Shown in pieces: positions 1 to 11,397 of a stretch of 64,000 bases of DNA. The notes below the pieces were generated by a model. The model was not told the DNA's origin. It saw nothing but the letters and a program-made list of their open reading frames with translations, and did not search any database. Made by a program: the position numbers and the translations under genes. Each line of letters opens with the position of its first letter. Position 1 is the first letter of the stretch. Source of the stretch: Phytoseiulus persimilis (Eukaryota > Arthropoda > Arachnida > Mesostigmata > Phytoseiidae); the NCBI GenBank assembly GCA_037576195.1, contig CM075103.1:37399250-37463249 (forward strand), in the 5' to 3' direction.

Positions 1-74
1 TGCATATTTCGTGCATATTCTGTGCATATTTCGTGCATATTCTGTGCATATTTCTTGCATATTTTCGTGCATAG
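1..74. repeat. 11-bp tandem repeat, AT-rich
   Basis: About six to seven copies of an 11-bp unit, tgcatattNYg, stand head to tail and alternate between the tttcg and ttctg forms. The array begins at or before the window edge, so its full length is unknown. The last copies are degenerate. It is a simple satellite or microsatellite tract with no coding content. Confidence 0.85.
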
Positions 75-3057
75 AGTTTCGGGCCCTACTGATGACTTTC
101 ACCGCAGTCTGTTCCTCCGGTTTAAGATTTTGAAGAGCATAAATCTTGCCGAGGGGGTACCAAAGGACTAAGATGAGTGCTCTAAGGAGCATCCTTTCCG
201 CTTGCGGTGATTTCCGGTGGGTGTTGCCGTGTTCAAATTACTTGGTGATGACCAATTCTCCGGATGAGCTGAACGACGAGAACTTCGACAAGCGGAAGCG
301 ACCACGACTTCTCCGCCACAGCAACTGAGCTGGGGAGTCGACAGAGCCACTCAAGTTGAATGCTCCGCTGTCCTTCAACCGGGCAGGACGACAATGTCTC
401 AGTTTTCGATCAAACTCCTCCTAGTTCATAAAGTGGAGCATCTCATTCCGCTAAACGATTTGTGGCCGCTACTTTTCGCCCAAGCCCGCTTAGTGGAGAG
501 TCCCGGAAAACCCAGCTCCACAACGGAGAAAATATAAGAAAAAATAAAAATGTGTATCGCGCTGAGCGCGATAAATGCTACGGGGCAGAGGGGCAACAAC
601 CGGGGTAGTTTGCGCGGATGTTCCACTCTCTGGTTTTTGAGTTCTGGAGCTCCATTCGAGAATCGCAAGCGGTCGTCAACTGGAATTAGACTCGGCACCT
701 TCTCTGCAGCGAATTTCGGCCCCTCACACACATAACAAACTTCCGACACTGTCCACTCTCGCCTTAGGCAGACGCTGTCGTTGATGGTCGGAGTAGACAT
801 GCGGATATTTGTCCGGGAGGTGAACGGAAGGCCAAATATTATCGCGAGGACTGATGGACAGATCCCCAGAAACTCGCCAACGAATGAACGAATTGTGTTC
901 GGAGAAATTCGGCAACTTGATACGGAAGTTTCCAATGAAATTCGTCTGATAACGAGATTCTCACGTCAGAGGCAACCCAATGATGAACGGCAAGTCGGAA
1001 TAAGGATAGCGTTGCTGTTGCGCAACGAGACAGAGGCTCCGGTCGATTCAGATCTCCCCCGATCGGATGCGATCCGGTCAGCCATTCCCCAAACAAATCT
1101 TGCACGAGCATGTTGAATACGGGCTGTTCTCCGCATAGCGGAAAATCAGGTCTATCCACGAAATGCCTGAGTCCCAGACTCAAAGAATAATACGAATTCG
1201 CCAAGCGTCTTCTCAGGACGGAAATCGCGGCGAGTAAGCGCAGATGCTGGTCGCAGCTCCTGGACCTCAACGGAAGCAACCATGCCTTGAGAGAAGCCTA
1301 CAAAATAGACGCCGACAAACCGCGAAAGCTTGGCCCACCTCGCACCCCTGAGGGATCGAATATGGTCATGGACACCCTCCGTGACCAGTTGACTCTCCGG
1401 GGGCCCTTCCACCCACGTAGCCAACGGTCGAGTGCTCGAAATAGCAAATGCCGAGACTGCGAGAGACCTTCGAGCCCATATGCCTCGTCGTCTCTCCAGT
1501 GGTGAGGAACACATTCAACTGAATCACATAGGAGGCGCTTGACCACTGCCCCCTGTACCGAGCTCTCCTCATACGGATCATAGACTCGTTTCTGTCTATG
1601 CGGTTCGAACTTTACGGGCAGTCGACTTGCCCTTTCTCGGGTGGGTTTTCTTCAGAGATCGATCCCTAGCTACTCCTTCGGAACATAGTTCAAAGCCTAC
1701 GACAGTTTAGACTATCGTTTTTGCAGAGGAATTCTCCATGATCGTAATAGGCAGGAACCAAGCCTTGCTCGGGGATCATGCCAACGAAACTCTGGCGAAT
1801 GTACCTTTCTGGATAAGGCCACAGTGACTCCGTCGTGCACCTCAGATCGCACCCTGAAAGGCCCGGAAAAAAGGCTGCCTCTCAATCCGTTTCATGAGTC
1901 AAGAAACTTGAGTCCCCGGAGTGCCCTCTCTTCGGGACAGGTTAGGTGAATTCACACACCTCTGAATCTTGACCACGAAGTGAAATCCTCAGGATGGAGC
2001 TCCGGCTCGCCCCCTCTTCCTCCGCTCCCCTCACATGTGGAAACCTCTTCGCATTATATACCTTCCCCAGGTATCCGTGATTGGATTCCTCGACCACTGA
2101 CATCAGCCTCGAACCAGGTGGAAGAAAATAGAAAACTATAATATTCGATCTGGAGAATGCGGCCGCCTTTTCAAACGATGCTTGAAGTCTACAGCCTGAG
2201 AAAAATTTCCTCAGTTCGAAAGAAGAAATCGCTTGTTAGCTAAATGATTCGTAGTCCGATTTTGTATTCGACCACCAAAACCGCGAGGATGGAATATTTC
2301 ACGATCAAATTAGCTTTCGCGAGAGGCAGAGCTGAAGGCTTTGGCATCGATCTGTTGCTTTGTCTGGCCAAGTTACATCTAGTTATCCTGCATGAGCGTC
2401 TCCTTGTCGTTGATTCGATCTCGGTCAACAGCTCCTCCAATCGAATCGAATCACAATCAGTATGTTGTCCTCCGGTAGGGCCGCACTTTTTATTCCCGCT
2501 CATCTTCGAATCTGAGAATTACGGACTACTGTCCCGCGAGCGTTCCCTGAATGAACAGCCAGTAGTGTATCTCGAAATTTCGATGTGATTCCAACCATGG
2601 ATCTGGTAGTCGAGAGCATTCGCCGAACTGATCAAAGGCTCTCCGGCTGCATTTCGGGGAAATCTGACAGAACGATGATGGGGAAATCGCAAGTTTTTTG
2701 AGCTCTGAGCGACTCAATTGAGAAAAGGCCTCGTTATAACACCAAACACGCGAGTGAAATCGACGACAATGGAAGGCTGATTCACCTACACAGATACTCA
2801 TGAGACGAATGATCAGTCATTGAACTTATATCCATTGTTTACGTGAACAATGGGAAAGTTGTACGCGGAGTCTGCGTGCTCCCTCTCGGCTCCGTTTGGC
2901 AGCTGGAGTGAACCAGCAGTCTTCGAGACGAGAGTATTGTGTCCAGTGTATAGAAGCTCTGAGGAAGTTCTCCGTACACAGTAAAAGGCGGACAGTCGTT
3001 TCTATTCGCTGCGAACGGCAGTTCGTGGATGAACAAGACATTTGGAGCCCTCACAAT
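75..3057. other. Gene-poor DNA, no recognised gene
   Basis: No family is recognisable here. The longest open stretches are on the minus strand at 426-935 and 839-1279. The first contains one hydrophobic run (around 800-870) of the sort seen in a membrane segment. The two lie in different frames and no splice chain joins them convincingly, so a decayed membrane-protein gene is possible but unproven. The stretch 1600-2240 holds nothing I can interpret. Open frames at 2240-2800 occur on both strands and look like chance. Confidence 0.4.
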
Positions 3058-3073
3058 CAGGGGCGTACCCAGG
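3058..3073 (+). repeat. hAT-like transposon terminus (single end)
   Basis: The 16 bases CAGGGGCGTACCCAGG match the common CAG(G/T)GGCGTA(G/C)CCAG terminus of many hAT-type elements and resemble the left end of the complete miniature element at 45854-46266. The opposite terminus and a target duplication were not found, so this is a solo or decayed end. Confidence 0.3.
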
Positions 3074-3709
3074 GCATGGCTCCCCCTCTCGCACTCACAG
3101 CACCCTGTGACTGTGGATGAGCGGATCAGATGACGCCATGGTGTGCATGATATCTTCGTTGGTTGCCTGTCGACTTATTCTTCGTGAATGATAGAGTCTT
3201 GCCTCCCGACGAGCTCTGTTCTGAAGTTGGATTCGTTCTTGGAGTTGAATTGATCGGTTCCTACCCGCATGCATGTTCCCTTGTATTCCAGGCGTCCAGA
3301 AACGCCAAAGCTGTCTATGGTGGTGGAACTGGTGGAACTCAAGGCGAATTGCTCTTCGACGACTTCAATGATGAATCGAGGCGAATTAGTTGAAACCATA
3401 CTTCCAGTGATCGGAAGGCTTTTTTTCTGAGAATTAATGGAGTGTTATGGCGATAACAGTCATTCTGATTGAGCTGGCTGTCAGTGGAGCTGAGAACAAG
3501 GGCCAGGAATGAAGATCAAAGATCTGTCACAAAGGGGCAAAAACACTCCCTTTTCTTCCGAATTTTCGTCTTTATTGTGTCTCGAGGTGCGTTTCGGCAG
3601 CCGAAAGGTGGTCGGTTAGAATCTCCCAAGTGTGGGCAATCGGGAAAAATCGCGATGGGACCGGATATTCGCGGATGACAGTTCGCTCTGTTATAGCCTT
3701 TTAAACCAG

Positions 3710-3960
3710 CTAGTACTGGAAGTGACCGTCTTCGAATGAAGTGTGGGCAATCTCTTCTTGTGGACCTCGATCCTGTCTATCCGGAGCTACCGCCTCCGCT
3801 TCATACGACTCCTGATCGCTCAGGTTGGAGAGGCCCTCGAGCGAGAAACGGGAGACAAAAAACTTGGAAGCTTCTTGGCTCAACGGTTGTCTCTGCATGA
3901 TCAGCGCGGCAACGCGACAACGATGCTGGGCACCATGGGTGCCTTGTTGAAGACGAGGTG
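3710..3960 (-). CDS. Unidentified 3'-terminal exon candidate
   Basis: On the minus strand an open frame ends with TAG at about 3710. It has balanced protein-like composition: a Leu/Ser segment followed by an acidic tail that ends in ...FEDGHFQY. An acceptor-like AG (cttag) lies near 3968-3973, suggesting a last exon. A second minus-strand open segment at 3901-4086, in another frame, could be the preceding exon. I do not recognise the protein. The fairly strong codon-like periodicity is my only reason for listing it, and chance is a real alternative. Confidence 0.25.
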
Positions 3961-3988
3961 ACGGGGACCTAAGATCCCCGAGACACAC

Positions 3989-4557
3989 TGGGGGCTAATA
4001 TTTGGGCTGAATGGTGCAATATCCAATGCAATAGAATCGAAGCGGGGAGTGTCACCAAGAAATTGAAACTCATCAATGGTCATCAACGCTCAACCAGGTC
4101 ACAAACAAGATCGTCATACCTTTCCATCCTGTCTATCGAGCAATCCGCCAGGAAGTGTTCACAAACTAATCTGGACGCAGACGGCGAGTCATTTGCACGT
4201 ACGTGAGCTGTCCTAGATTTTCCGAATGTCCTGTTGGAACTCTTCTCCAGGTCAACATGTTCGTGTATCTCTTGTCAACCGAATGAGCCGTCAGGGCGCG
4301 TCTAAGGCATTTTCCTTGTTCAGTCCCACAAAAAACAGGAGCCTGGTCACGCCACTGACTCACAGAAACGCTGTTCTGGACTATAGTCGGTGAATTGCGG
4401 CAAACTGCACATGCGATACATGCATGGAGTACCCTTGTGACGAGGAGCTCAAACGGCACGGCGATGTGAAATCACAGTGGCATAAGTCGTTCTCCGTTGT
4501 GCCATATCCGTAATCACTGGATGTATATGAAAATATATTTGTTCGCAGCTCGTTGAA
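3989..4557. other. Spacer downstream of IR-like gene 1
   Basis: This is the region just 3' of the minus-strand receptor gene. It has only short overlapping open frames, no clear AATAAA close to the receptor stop, and no recognised repeat. Confidence 0.4.
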
Positions 4558-6198
4558 TCAACGTAGTCTGAAGCAGAGCTTTAGCCTGATGAGCTCCGAG
4601 CAAAAAGCACCGAGGAGGACAAGCACAATAAATCCGAAAATTGGTTGTATCTTTCGAAAACTGTTCATGTCGAACTCATCGATCGTTGTATCAAAGCCCA
4701 TGAAACTTTGCAGCTGCCTAGAGCTCCAATTCGCTCTCAACCTGAACAAATGATTAGCTGCGCCTCGAAGGAATCTTCTAATGTCGAACTCTCGGGGCTC
4801 GAACATCGCGTTCGACAAGATACCGGTCGCACTTAATCGGTCGATCGTCGAACTCTTTGAACTTGACGCAAGGACGTATTGTCCTCTGTCTCGATGAGCT
4901 CGCTCGAGTGAGGTCGACAGGTCGGCTTTTTGGATATAAAGGTGATTTTGTTTGCGGGATATCCATGTCGGACCCTCCCCAGCAGCATAGAGTTTCCGAC
5001 GAAGAGGCTTCCCAACTAGAGACTGCTGTTGGACGCTCAGGCTGCAAACACACACTCCTCTGGCAAACTCAAAGGCGATACGATGTTTAGAATAGCAAGG
5101 AACCATATGATTGCAATCGAAAATCGAGGTACATTCCCTGAACACTTGTGGGTTCAGAAAATGGTACATGATGCAGTTCGTATATACTTGCATAACGAGA
5201 AAACACATGAGCAGAGCGGACCCTGTGGCGAGCATCTGGGAATATCGTCGGGTATCAGCGTCGATGTGAATAACAGAAATGAGGTTCACCAGGACTTTGA
5301 CCAGTGTTTTGTGGAAGCTGCAAGCCCCCGAGTGGGAGATGAATTTCGAGAGACACGTTGCGCTCACTAGGAGGAGTATCCAAACCTCCAGTCGGAATGG
5401 CTTGAAGAGAGCTGTAACGTCGGTGTCTCGCCAACTGATCAAAGAAAAACATTCCAGTACATCTGATCGGGATGTCGAGAATCGATACAACATGCTGAGC
5501 TCGAAAATAAACTCGGCTTTTGTAGTGGCTAAATAGCGTGCCAGGATCGAAGTCTCGTTACATTTCATCTTGAGCGCAAGCAATATCCTAGGAACGTTGT
5601 GGTAGTACCTAGTGATTTCCACGGAATCTATGAGGCAGAGAGTCTGGTTGACCGGACGAGCGTTGATTGGCAACATAGCATGCCAAAAAACAATATGATC
5701 GTAGCTCTGGACGCGAGTGAGTTTTCGGCTGTCATGTGACTTCCAGAATAGAGAACTCGATGGCGCAGGGTAGTCGTCTGCACGCCTCTCCCGCAGATAA
5801 ATGTGAAGTAGAATTTTGTGTTGGAAATTCTGAAAAGCTTTCAGCGGCGACTGAATGCTTGATGAAATAACTATGACCTTCAGATTTGTCGCCAAGAGGT
5901 CGAGGTAGATTGGAGCCACAATCCAATCTGCTTCTTCTGAGGGCTGCAAGGAAAACTTCAACACTAGCAAGCTCGCATTGGAATTCAGACTCTCGTTTAT
6001 GAGTCTGGTTCCGGTATCCAAGATCAGCAATGCGGTGGGACGAATCTCACACCGAGCAGCGGAGTTTTCAGCTTCATACATGACCTCCATCGCGTTTGGG
6101 GCCCCTGAGTCCGACGTCTGGCTGGCGCTTGTTGGATGGAGTCCGAACGTCACAACCCACTGAAGGAACACCATAGCAAATGTTACTTGCGACCTCAT
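4558..6198 (-). CDS. Divergent ionotropic-receptor-like protein 1
   Basis: An intact intronless ORF of 546 residues. An N-terminal hydrophobic signal peptide spans about residues 5-26. A variable extracellular part follows, with several N-x-S/T sites (for example N68, N74). Then comes a block with the plan of an iGluR/IR channel: DVTALFKPFRLEVW (260-273) running into membrane segment M1 (about 272-288), a pore-side hydrophobic stretch (297-311), M3 with MCFLVMQVYTNCIM (331-344), and M4 at about 518-537. The canonical glutamate-binding residues and the SYTANLAAF motif of true glutamate receptors are not evident, as is usual for divergent IRs. The protein aligns across its whole length with the genes at 11398-13104 and 46846-48562. 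The likely role is a ligand-gated cation-channel subunit in chemosensation, by family inference. The ATG at 6196-6198 immediately precedes the signal peptide and is the natural start. Confidence 0.75.
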   Translation of the reverse strand: MRSQVTFAMVFLQWVVTFGLHPTSASQTSDSGAPNAMEVMYEAENSAARCEIRPTALLILDTGTRLINESLNSNASLLVLKFSLQPSEEADWIVAPIYLDLLATNLKVIVISSSIQSPLKAFQNFQHKILLHIYLRERRADDYPAPSSSLFWKSHDSRKLTRVQSYDHIVFWHAMLPINARPVNQTLCLIDSVEITRYYHNVPRILLALKMKCNETSILARYLATTKAEFIFELSMLYRFSTSRSDVLECFSLISWRDTDVTALFKPFRLEVWILLLVSATCLSKFISHSGACSFHKTLVKVLVNLISVIHIDADTRRYSQMLATGSALLMCFLVMQVYTNCIMYHFLNPQVFRECTSIFDCNHMVPCYSKHRIAFEFARGVCVCSLSVQQQSLVGKPLRRKLYAAGEGPTWISRKQNHLYIQKADLSTSLERAHRDRGQYVLASSSKSSTIDRLSATGILSNAMFEPREFDIRRFLRGAANHLFRLRANWSSRQLQSFMGFDTTIDEFDMNSFRKIQPIFGFIVLVLLGAFCSELIRLKLCFRLR

Positions 6199-8016
6199 GG
6201 GAAGAATTCCGCAGGATCCTACGATTCGAGCTCGTCGCTATTCTGCGACGACTTCATGGTGAGATGACAGTTGTGGAATAGCCTAAGCCTTGAAACACAG
6301 CAGCAAGTCTTCCTCTATCAAATTATGCCGCCGTTCCGGCTTCGAAGTACTTGAATGCCATTTGAATACCCCCCTCGTTGACGGCGTTGAGAATTCACCT
6401 GACCGGAACGTCGACTGAAGAAAACACACTCAGAATAAACGATCTTGCTTATGAGGCAGCGCCCTGAGTGTGCGGTGAGGACGCGATTCGAATCTCCCTA
6501 AGTGGAATCTCTACAAGATTCTATCTTGCCAATGCTCGTGCCCAAGACTTCATGGAGACCCGTTCTCACGTGGGGAAACCAGTCCGAAGACATATGTCGG
6601 CTCTTGTCTTATATTAGCAGCTCGCTGAAACACGACACGGGATCCAACCGGGAAGGGAAGCGTCACCTGGAACCACACGACCGGAGGTAAGCGACCAACT
6701 CCCGATTGGGGGCGTGGCTCATGCAGAACCAACCTTGTGAGTAAATCTTGCAGAATTCGGAAGGAGCTTGTAACGGGAATGACTGAATTCCATCAGCGAG
6801 GTATCCGCTCATCGCTAAATGAAGCGAGCCACCCAGTGAAGTCTTCATTCCTGGAGTTCCATACACATAAGAGTACATAGCTCGTACGATGAGTCTCTCA
6901 CAAGCGAGAAGTGTGGGCAAGCTAGGTCCTTGGCTGCAAGTGTTTGGTGGAGGAAGCCACAGTCACTATATAATCAGAGGGCTGCGAGGTTGAGTGTTTC
7001 CATCGACAGCAATGAGTTCTCGTTCGTTTCCGTGCCGAGGACACAGCTCGGCACTGATCTGGAACGAGCTAGCTCTCATACGTGTTTGATCCGGCTCCGA
7101 ACCGTGCTACTATCTCGGCAGAAGCAAGGGTACAGCCGCATAAGGGTCATTTTTTGGTTCCGAAGGAAGTCAGATCCTAATTATATGGGGCGATTCCTCT
7201 CCCCTAGGGGAAAATTCTGCGGTATTCAGTTCACTCCTATCACCCCCCATTTTTTTTATTCCACTGAGAACATTCGTGACGAGAAGAAACCTCGAGAAAA
7301 TGCAATGCTCGAAGACTCATTGTTCGAGAACGAAAAGAGATAGAGACTCCAACTTTGATCCGTTGGAAAGCTAAGGATGAATGCTACAAAATACGACCCT
7401 CTCCGATACAAAATTCTCCCGCATTCGAAGAAAATGACCATTAGAATCCACTAAACACAACACTAGGAAGCCATACGAGTTGAAGGATTGAACTCTCCAT
7501 GCTAGGTACACCCGGGACCCATCTATTATGCATGCAAATATCAGCACGATCGAGAGAGTCCCAAGGATGACAATGGGCGAATTCTCATCCATGACCCCTC
7601 TGATGGGCATCATGTCTTCAGTGCAACAGCCAATGAGCCAATGATCTTTCGTGCTCCTATGGTTCATTAACATAGGCTATCGTTATTTCGCGCTGAGTTC
7701 GGAGGTGTTTTTCACGGATGCCAGTGTGGCGGAAGTCAGCCGGCCAATCCAGAATTTCAGCTGGAACGCGTCGGAGGTCACCGCCTGAATTGTCAGATGA
7801 CGGCCCGACCTAGCACAAAAAGCTTAGCCCAACAAATTGATCGTCGTTTCGCCGCTGAGGAACAAGGTGAATCCTGATACAACGGCACCTCGAGCTTCTC
7901 CGCCAACCAAAGAGGTCCCATCACAGCCTGGGGATTCGTCCACCTCACGCGATGAAAACGGATATGACTTAGATTGAGAGAATGTAGATTTGCGCTGCAC
8001 TTGATTTGTATCCAAG
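6199..8016. other. Spacer with two unassigned open frames
   Basis: No recognised gene. A plus-strand frame at 6930-7343 (137 codons, basic C-terminal half) and a minus-strand frame at 7371-7673 overlap in position only in part. The minus frame contains a clear membrane-like stretch, PIVILGTLSIVLIFACII. Neither has a recognisable family or a convincing splice context. T-rich and C-rich tracts around 7245-7260 suggest degraded repeat material. Confidence 0.3.
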
Positions 8017-8043
8017 CTCTAGAGCAGGGGTTCCCAACTTTTT
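8017..8043 (+). repeat. hAT-type terminus with CTCTAGAG flank
   Basis: The sequence CAGGGGTTCCCAACTTTTT starts at 8025 and matches the classic hAT terminal inverted repeat CAGGGGTTCxCAAxxTTTT. The 8 bases before it, ctctagag, fit the nTCTAGAn target-duplication preference of hAT elements. The matching right terminus and second copy of the octamer were not found nearby, so the element is truncated or its other end has diverged. Confidence 0.45.
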
Positions 8044-8940
8044 CCAATCGGTGGAATATGCTCGGAGACGAACTTGGGAGGCACTGCAGTGATTCGAACG
8101 TTCTCGGTTATCGCGCTCAATGCCGGAAACGACCCATAGCTCATAGCCCTCCGAAAGCTTCACCAAAATCTACGAACATTTCCAGAAGCTGACTCGAAGA
8201 ACTAGAGTGCAGGATTATGGAACAGATTTTGAGCACAAAGCTCAATGCCGGTACCGGCCTTTTTTAGACAGCAATCTTCATTGCTATCATAGCAATCTTG
8301 GCGACATGACGCGCGAGGGATAGTTGGAATACAACTGCCGCGACATATGAGCAGCAACCCATTGTGCGAGTCCCGCTCGGACCCTCGCAATCATGATGTT
8401 TGATTGCTGCATGACCGATTCCAGGCAAAAAATAATCAATGTAACTGCGGCAAGACTTCCTCCTCACATGGCGCGACCGAACTACCAACTTCAGGTTATT
8501 GCTGTAGTCTACAGGACGCATGCTTAGGTTGATGCTCTCGTTCTCACCTAGTTCTTCAGCGAGATGAGACGCTGACTAAGATAGCTGGCAGGTCCCGGTG
8601 AAAAAGGCGTATACCCCTTTGACTCTGCTCCAAGAATTCTCCCCAACTTCTCGTTGCAGCGTATCCGCGCGTGTCGTGGTCGTCGTATTCTACCTATCCC
8701 ACGCGCGCTATCTCACTAAGATTTTGGGTTTAGACGAAGTACTAGCAGAGTGCAACAAAGCTACAGGAAACGAGGTTCTCACGTCAAAAAATGTTTTTTG
8801 AGTTGTTGAATGATAGAAAGCTTCGCCGCAGTTAAGGCTCATCGTGCGCGATTCAGGTCATCACGCTATCGTGCTAACATTGAGTGGACATGACCTTGTT
8901 TTCAACGAGGAGAATCTCTTCCGATGGCTCACCAAACACT

Positions 8941-9331
8941 GATGGCAAAAGTTTCTTATTTCGAGCCGAACTCCCCGAAAACGAAGTAACCGAGTCGATC
9001 CGAAAACTTCTCTTCCGCCTCAAAAGTCACTGGGCGCTCATCTCATGTCCCTGCCTGAAAACTTGCCGACAATGCGCCCCCCGCAGCAGGTTGGAGAAAG
9101 TCATCGCGGCGAACGGCTCCTCGTTCGAATAAAAAACTTTGATTCCGTGCGCCCCTTCCGGGCTGTTATTCGTCGAAGCCGTCCTGACCCCTGCCGAGTT
9201 TTCGGCTCGTTTTCAGGCAGGGACATGAAATGAGCGCCTAGTGACTTTTGAGGTGAAAGAAAAAGTTATCGGATCGACCCGGTCACTTCGTTTCCGGGTA
9301 GTTTGGTTCCGAATAAGAGACTTCGGCCATC
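8941..9331. repeat. Foldback element, 122-bp arms
   Basis: Bases 8941-9062 and 9210-9331 are imperfect inverted copies of about 122 bp each around a loop of about 147 bp. Shared arm blocks include gggcgctcat, catgtccctgcctgaaaac and the gatcgatccg-like core. The transcript or single strand would form a long hairpin. The structure is typical of a foldback-type MITE. No transposase is encoded. Confidence 0.8.
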
Positions 9332-10137
9332 AATGAAAGGGTCTAGCCGGGTAGGTGCCCCACGTCGACGGATTCTCCTAAAAACAGCACGATCGTGTTC
9401 CCTATGTGAAAGAACGGATTCCTGAAGTTTTCAGCCTTTTCCGTTACCCAGATCCAAATCCAGTAACATTATTCGAAAATAGTTCATTTACATCTGCATG
9501 GTCGAGGGCAAACTTGAAATCATTATATCTCGAGAACCGCTGGGCGTGCAGCGTCGAACGACAACTTTTTGGGAAGCTCTCTTCGAGCGCTATATTTTCA
9601 TACAGCCAGTGATTTGATCGCATGATTTCGAAAGCGTTATAAATCGAGAGTTCCGCAATTTAGATGGTTTATACCCTTCCCGCGGCCGGCCAAGAATCGG
9701 CGAGAACCAGAATGTAGCCTCGAGTGCCCTCTTCCCTCTCAAGAAGTTTCATCCAAATCGAAGCTCAGCCTTCGGAGTTATCGCTCCAAGTAGGTAACCG
9801 ACAAGGCCCCTCTTTGACTTTGGAGTACGGAAATTCGACGCAAACGAGCTTAGAACGTTCAAAAGACTGAAAGAATCGCTGAGCCACATCCGGGAGTTCT
9901 TGTTTCCTTCCTCAATTTTCTCTCCTGAGGGGTCCTCAACCCTCGAGTTCGCTTTCTTCCGATCTTTACTCGGGATCGGCAAACGATGCGACGATCTTGA
10001 GCGCTGTCTTGAGGAACCTCGCTCTCTTGTTCCTCCTGGGACCGAACGACGCTCTGTTCGAAGACCGCTGAAGGCCTTGTAGCGAGTGCACCGTTCCCAT
10101 GAGCATTGAGTTTGCCAATGACGGATCTGAATTTCAG

Positions 10138-10639
10138 TCACGGCGGCGCCTCCGAATCCGAGGCGGGTAATGAGGAGGTGAATACCGTTTCGTTACGGTG
10201 TGTCAGTCCTCGTAGTCGAAAGAGAACTTGATGAGAATGATTTTTTTTCGACGATGCGTATGTTCCCAAGGATATGCGAACGGCCGACATGCAAAACCAC
10301 CCCACGGCCGACGACCTGAGAATTCCTGCAAGGATCTGTCTGAATCTTGATTCCTCCAATACCCTGTTCGACATGATGGCCAACAAGAGCAAGATGAACT
10401 TCGTCAACAGCCTAGAGCTGAACGCAAACAACGAGAAAGTCAAAGGACCTATCCCCGTTGTTTCGGGTTCTGACATGGAAAGAGTTTATTCGGTTCGCGT
10501 TCCCAAGTCCTTCTTTGATCTCCACGGGTCAAGCAACGGCACCCAAGTTTTCTTCGGCAGCTCGTCCGGGGGACCCTTGTCCCAGGTTGTGTTTCGACGT
10601 GAAAACGTCGTTCCCTGTGGCTTTGGTGCACTCTGCTAG
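10138..10639 (+). pseudogene. Unidentified coding-like block with a frame break
   Basis: Plus-strand reading from 10138 gives a Ser/Glu-rich segment that stops at TGA about 10230. An adjacent frame reads ELDENDFF into an eight-T run at 10241-10248. Beyond that run, a third-frame ORF from 10274 (121 codons to 10639) has strongly protein-like composition, with an acidic/polar segment DDAYVPKDMRTADMQ and then a hydrophobic/polar mix. The T8 run is the likely site of a frameshift. The ORF runs into the inverted repeat at 10596-10648, so it may belong to a decayed mobile element. I do not recognise the family. Confidence 0.3.
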
Positions 10640-10648
10640 TACTTCGTC

Positions 10649-11397
10649 ATTTATGTAACGAATTTTGAGGCTCCGATTAGCTTTCAAACTTCGTTCGTGA
10701 GGGACCGAAAAAGCTTCGATTGTTTTCAAAGGGTCAATAATTTACGGGAGAAGCCCCCTTTCACTTCCGACCCGAAGAAGGTTCTAAAGAATAGGTCCTG
10801 GAATCGCTCCCTCGAGACTCAAGCGAATATTATACCTTGTTTGCAACTCACCTCACCGGGAACAACAAAGTAAACACGCCACGTTTTCACGCAAAACAAG
10901 CTACCGCTATGTAGTATGAAATACCACCATTCTAGATTTTCTTTAGTTATCTATCTGTTGTATCCATGATGTGGTATTCAGCCCTGTCTCCAGGTCTCTC
11001 TCATATTTTTCGTAGATTCTCAAAATGGCAGGTATCATGTCTGCAACTGCTTTCCGAATCTGAATGTTCACGAGCATGAGTTTTCAGGTGTGGGTTGAGT
11101 ATACACCGCACCGTGCTTTGCAGTTTTGTCTGTGGGAAACATATTTTGTGTGAACTCCATATGATGCTTCAAGAACCAATGACTTGATACCTATAGGTGG
11201 GTCAATCCTCGTCCATACGAGCTCTGAGTCATATTGGTCATACATGCATCTGGAATTGAGAGGAATTTGATGCGCGGAGTTCTCTCGATTGTCTCCGCTC
11301 GAGGGAGGTCCGTGCTCGTAACTACGCTGACCGCAGGTTGTTCTTCCGTAGTTCTGAACGTTTACCACTCGATGCGTGTATCAGCGGCCGAACAACG
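10649..11397. other. Spacer, nothing recognised
   Basis: Only short open frames on both strands (the longest at 11084-11368, minus) without domain signal. It lies immediately downstream of the minus-strand receptor gene 2, and no clear AATAAA is present near that stop. Confidence 0.4.

Larger units (their letters stand above)
8733..10648. repeat. 1.9-kb segment bounded by 53-bp inverted repeats
   Basis: Bases 8733-8785 (gacgaagtactagcagagtg...) reappear as the reverse complement at 10596-10648 with about five mismatches. Similarity stops abruptly at the outer edges and fades inward, as expected of terminal inverted repeats. No convincing target duplication is visible (flanks ggtttta and atttatg). 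The interior contains the hairpin at 8941-9331 and a coding-like block at 10138-10639. It could be a decayed DNA transposon or two copies of one short repeat in opposite orientation. Confidence 0.5.

Noticed and set aside
1..74. CRISPR-like array
   Set aside because: The units are contiguous 11-mers with no spacers, and the window is eukaryotic.
1598..1640. ggttcgaac-like T-loop as a tRNA gene
   Set aside because: No matching anticodon arm, acceptor stem or D-loop could be paired around it.
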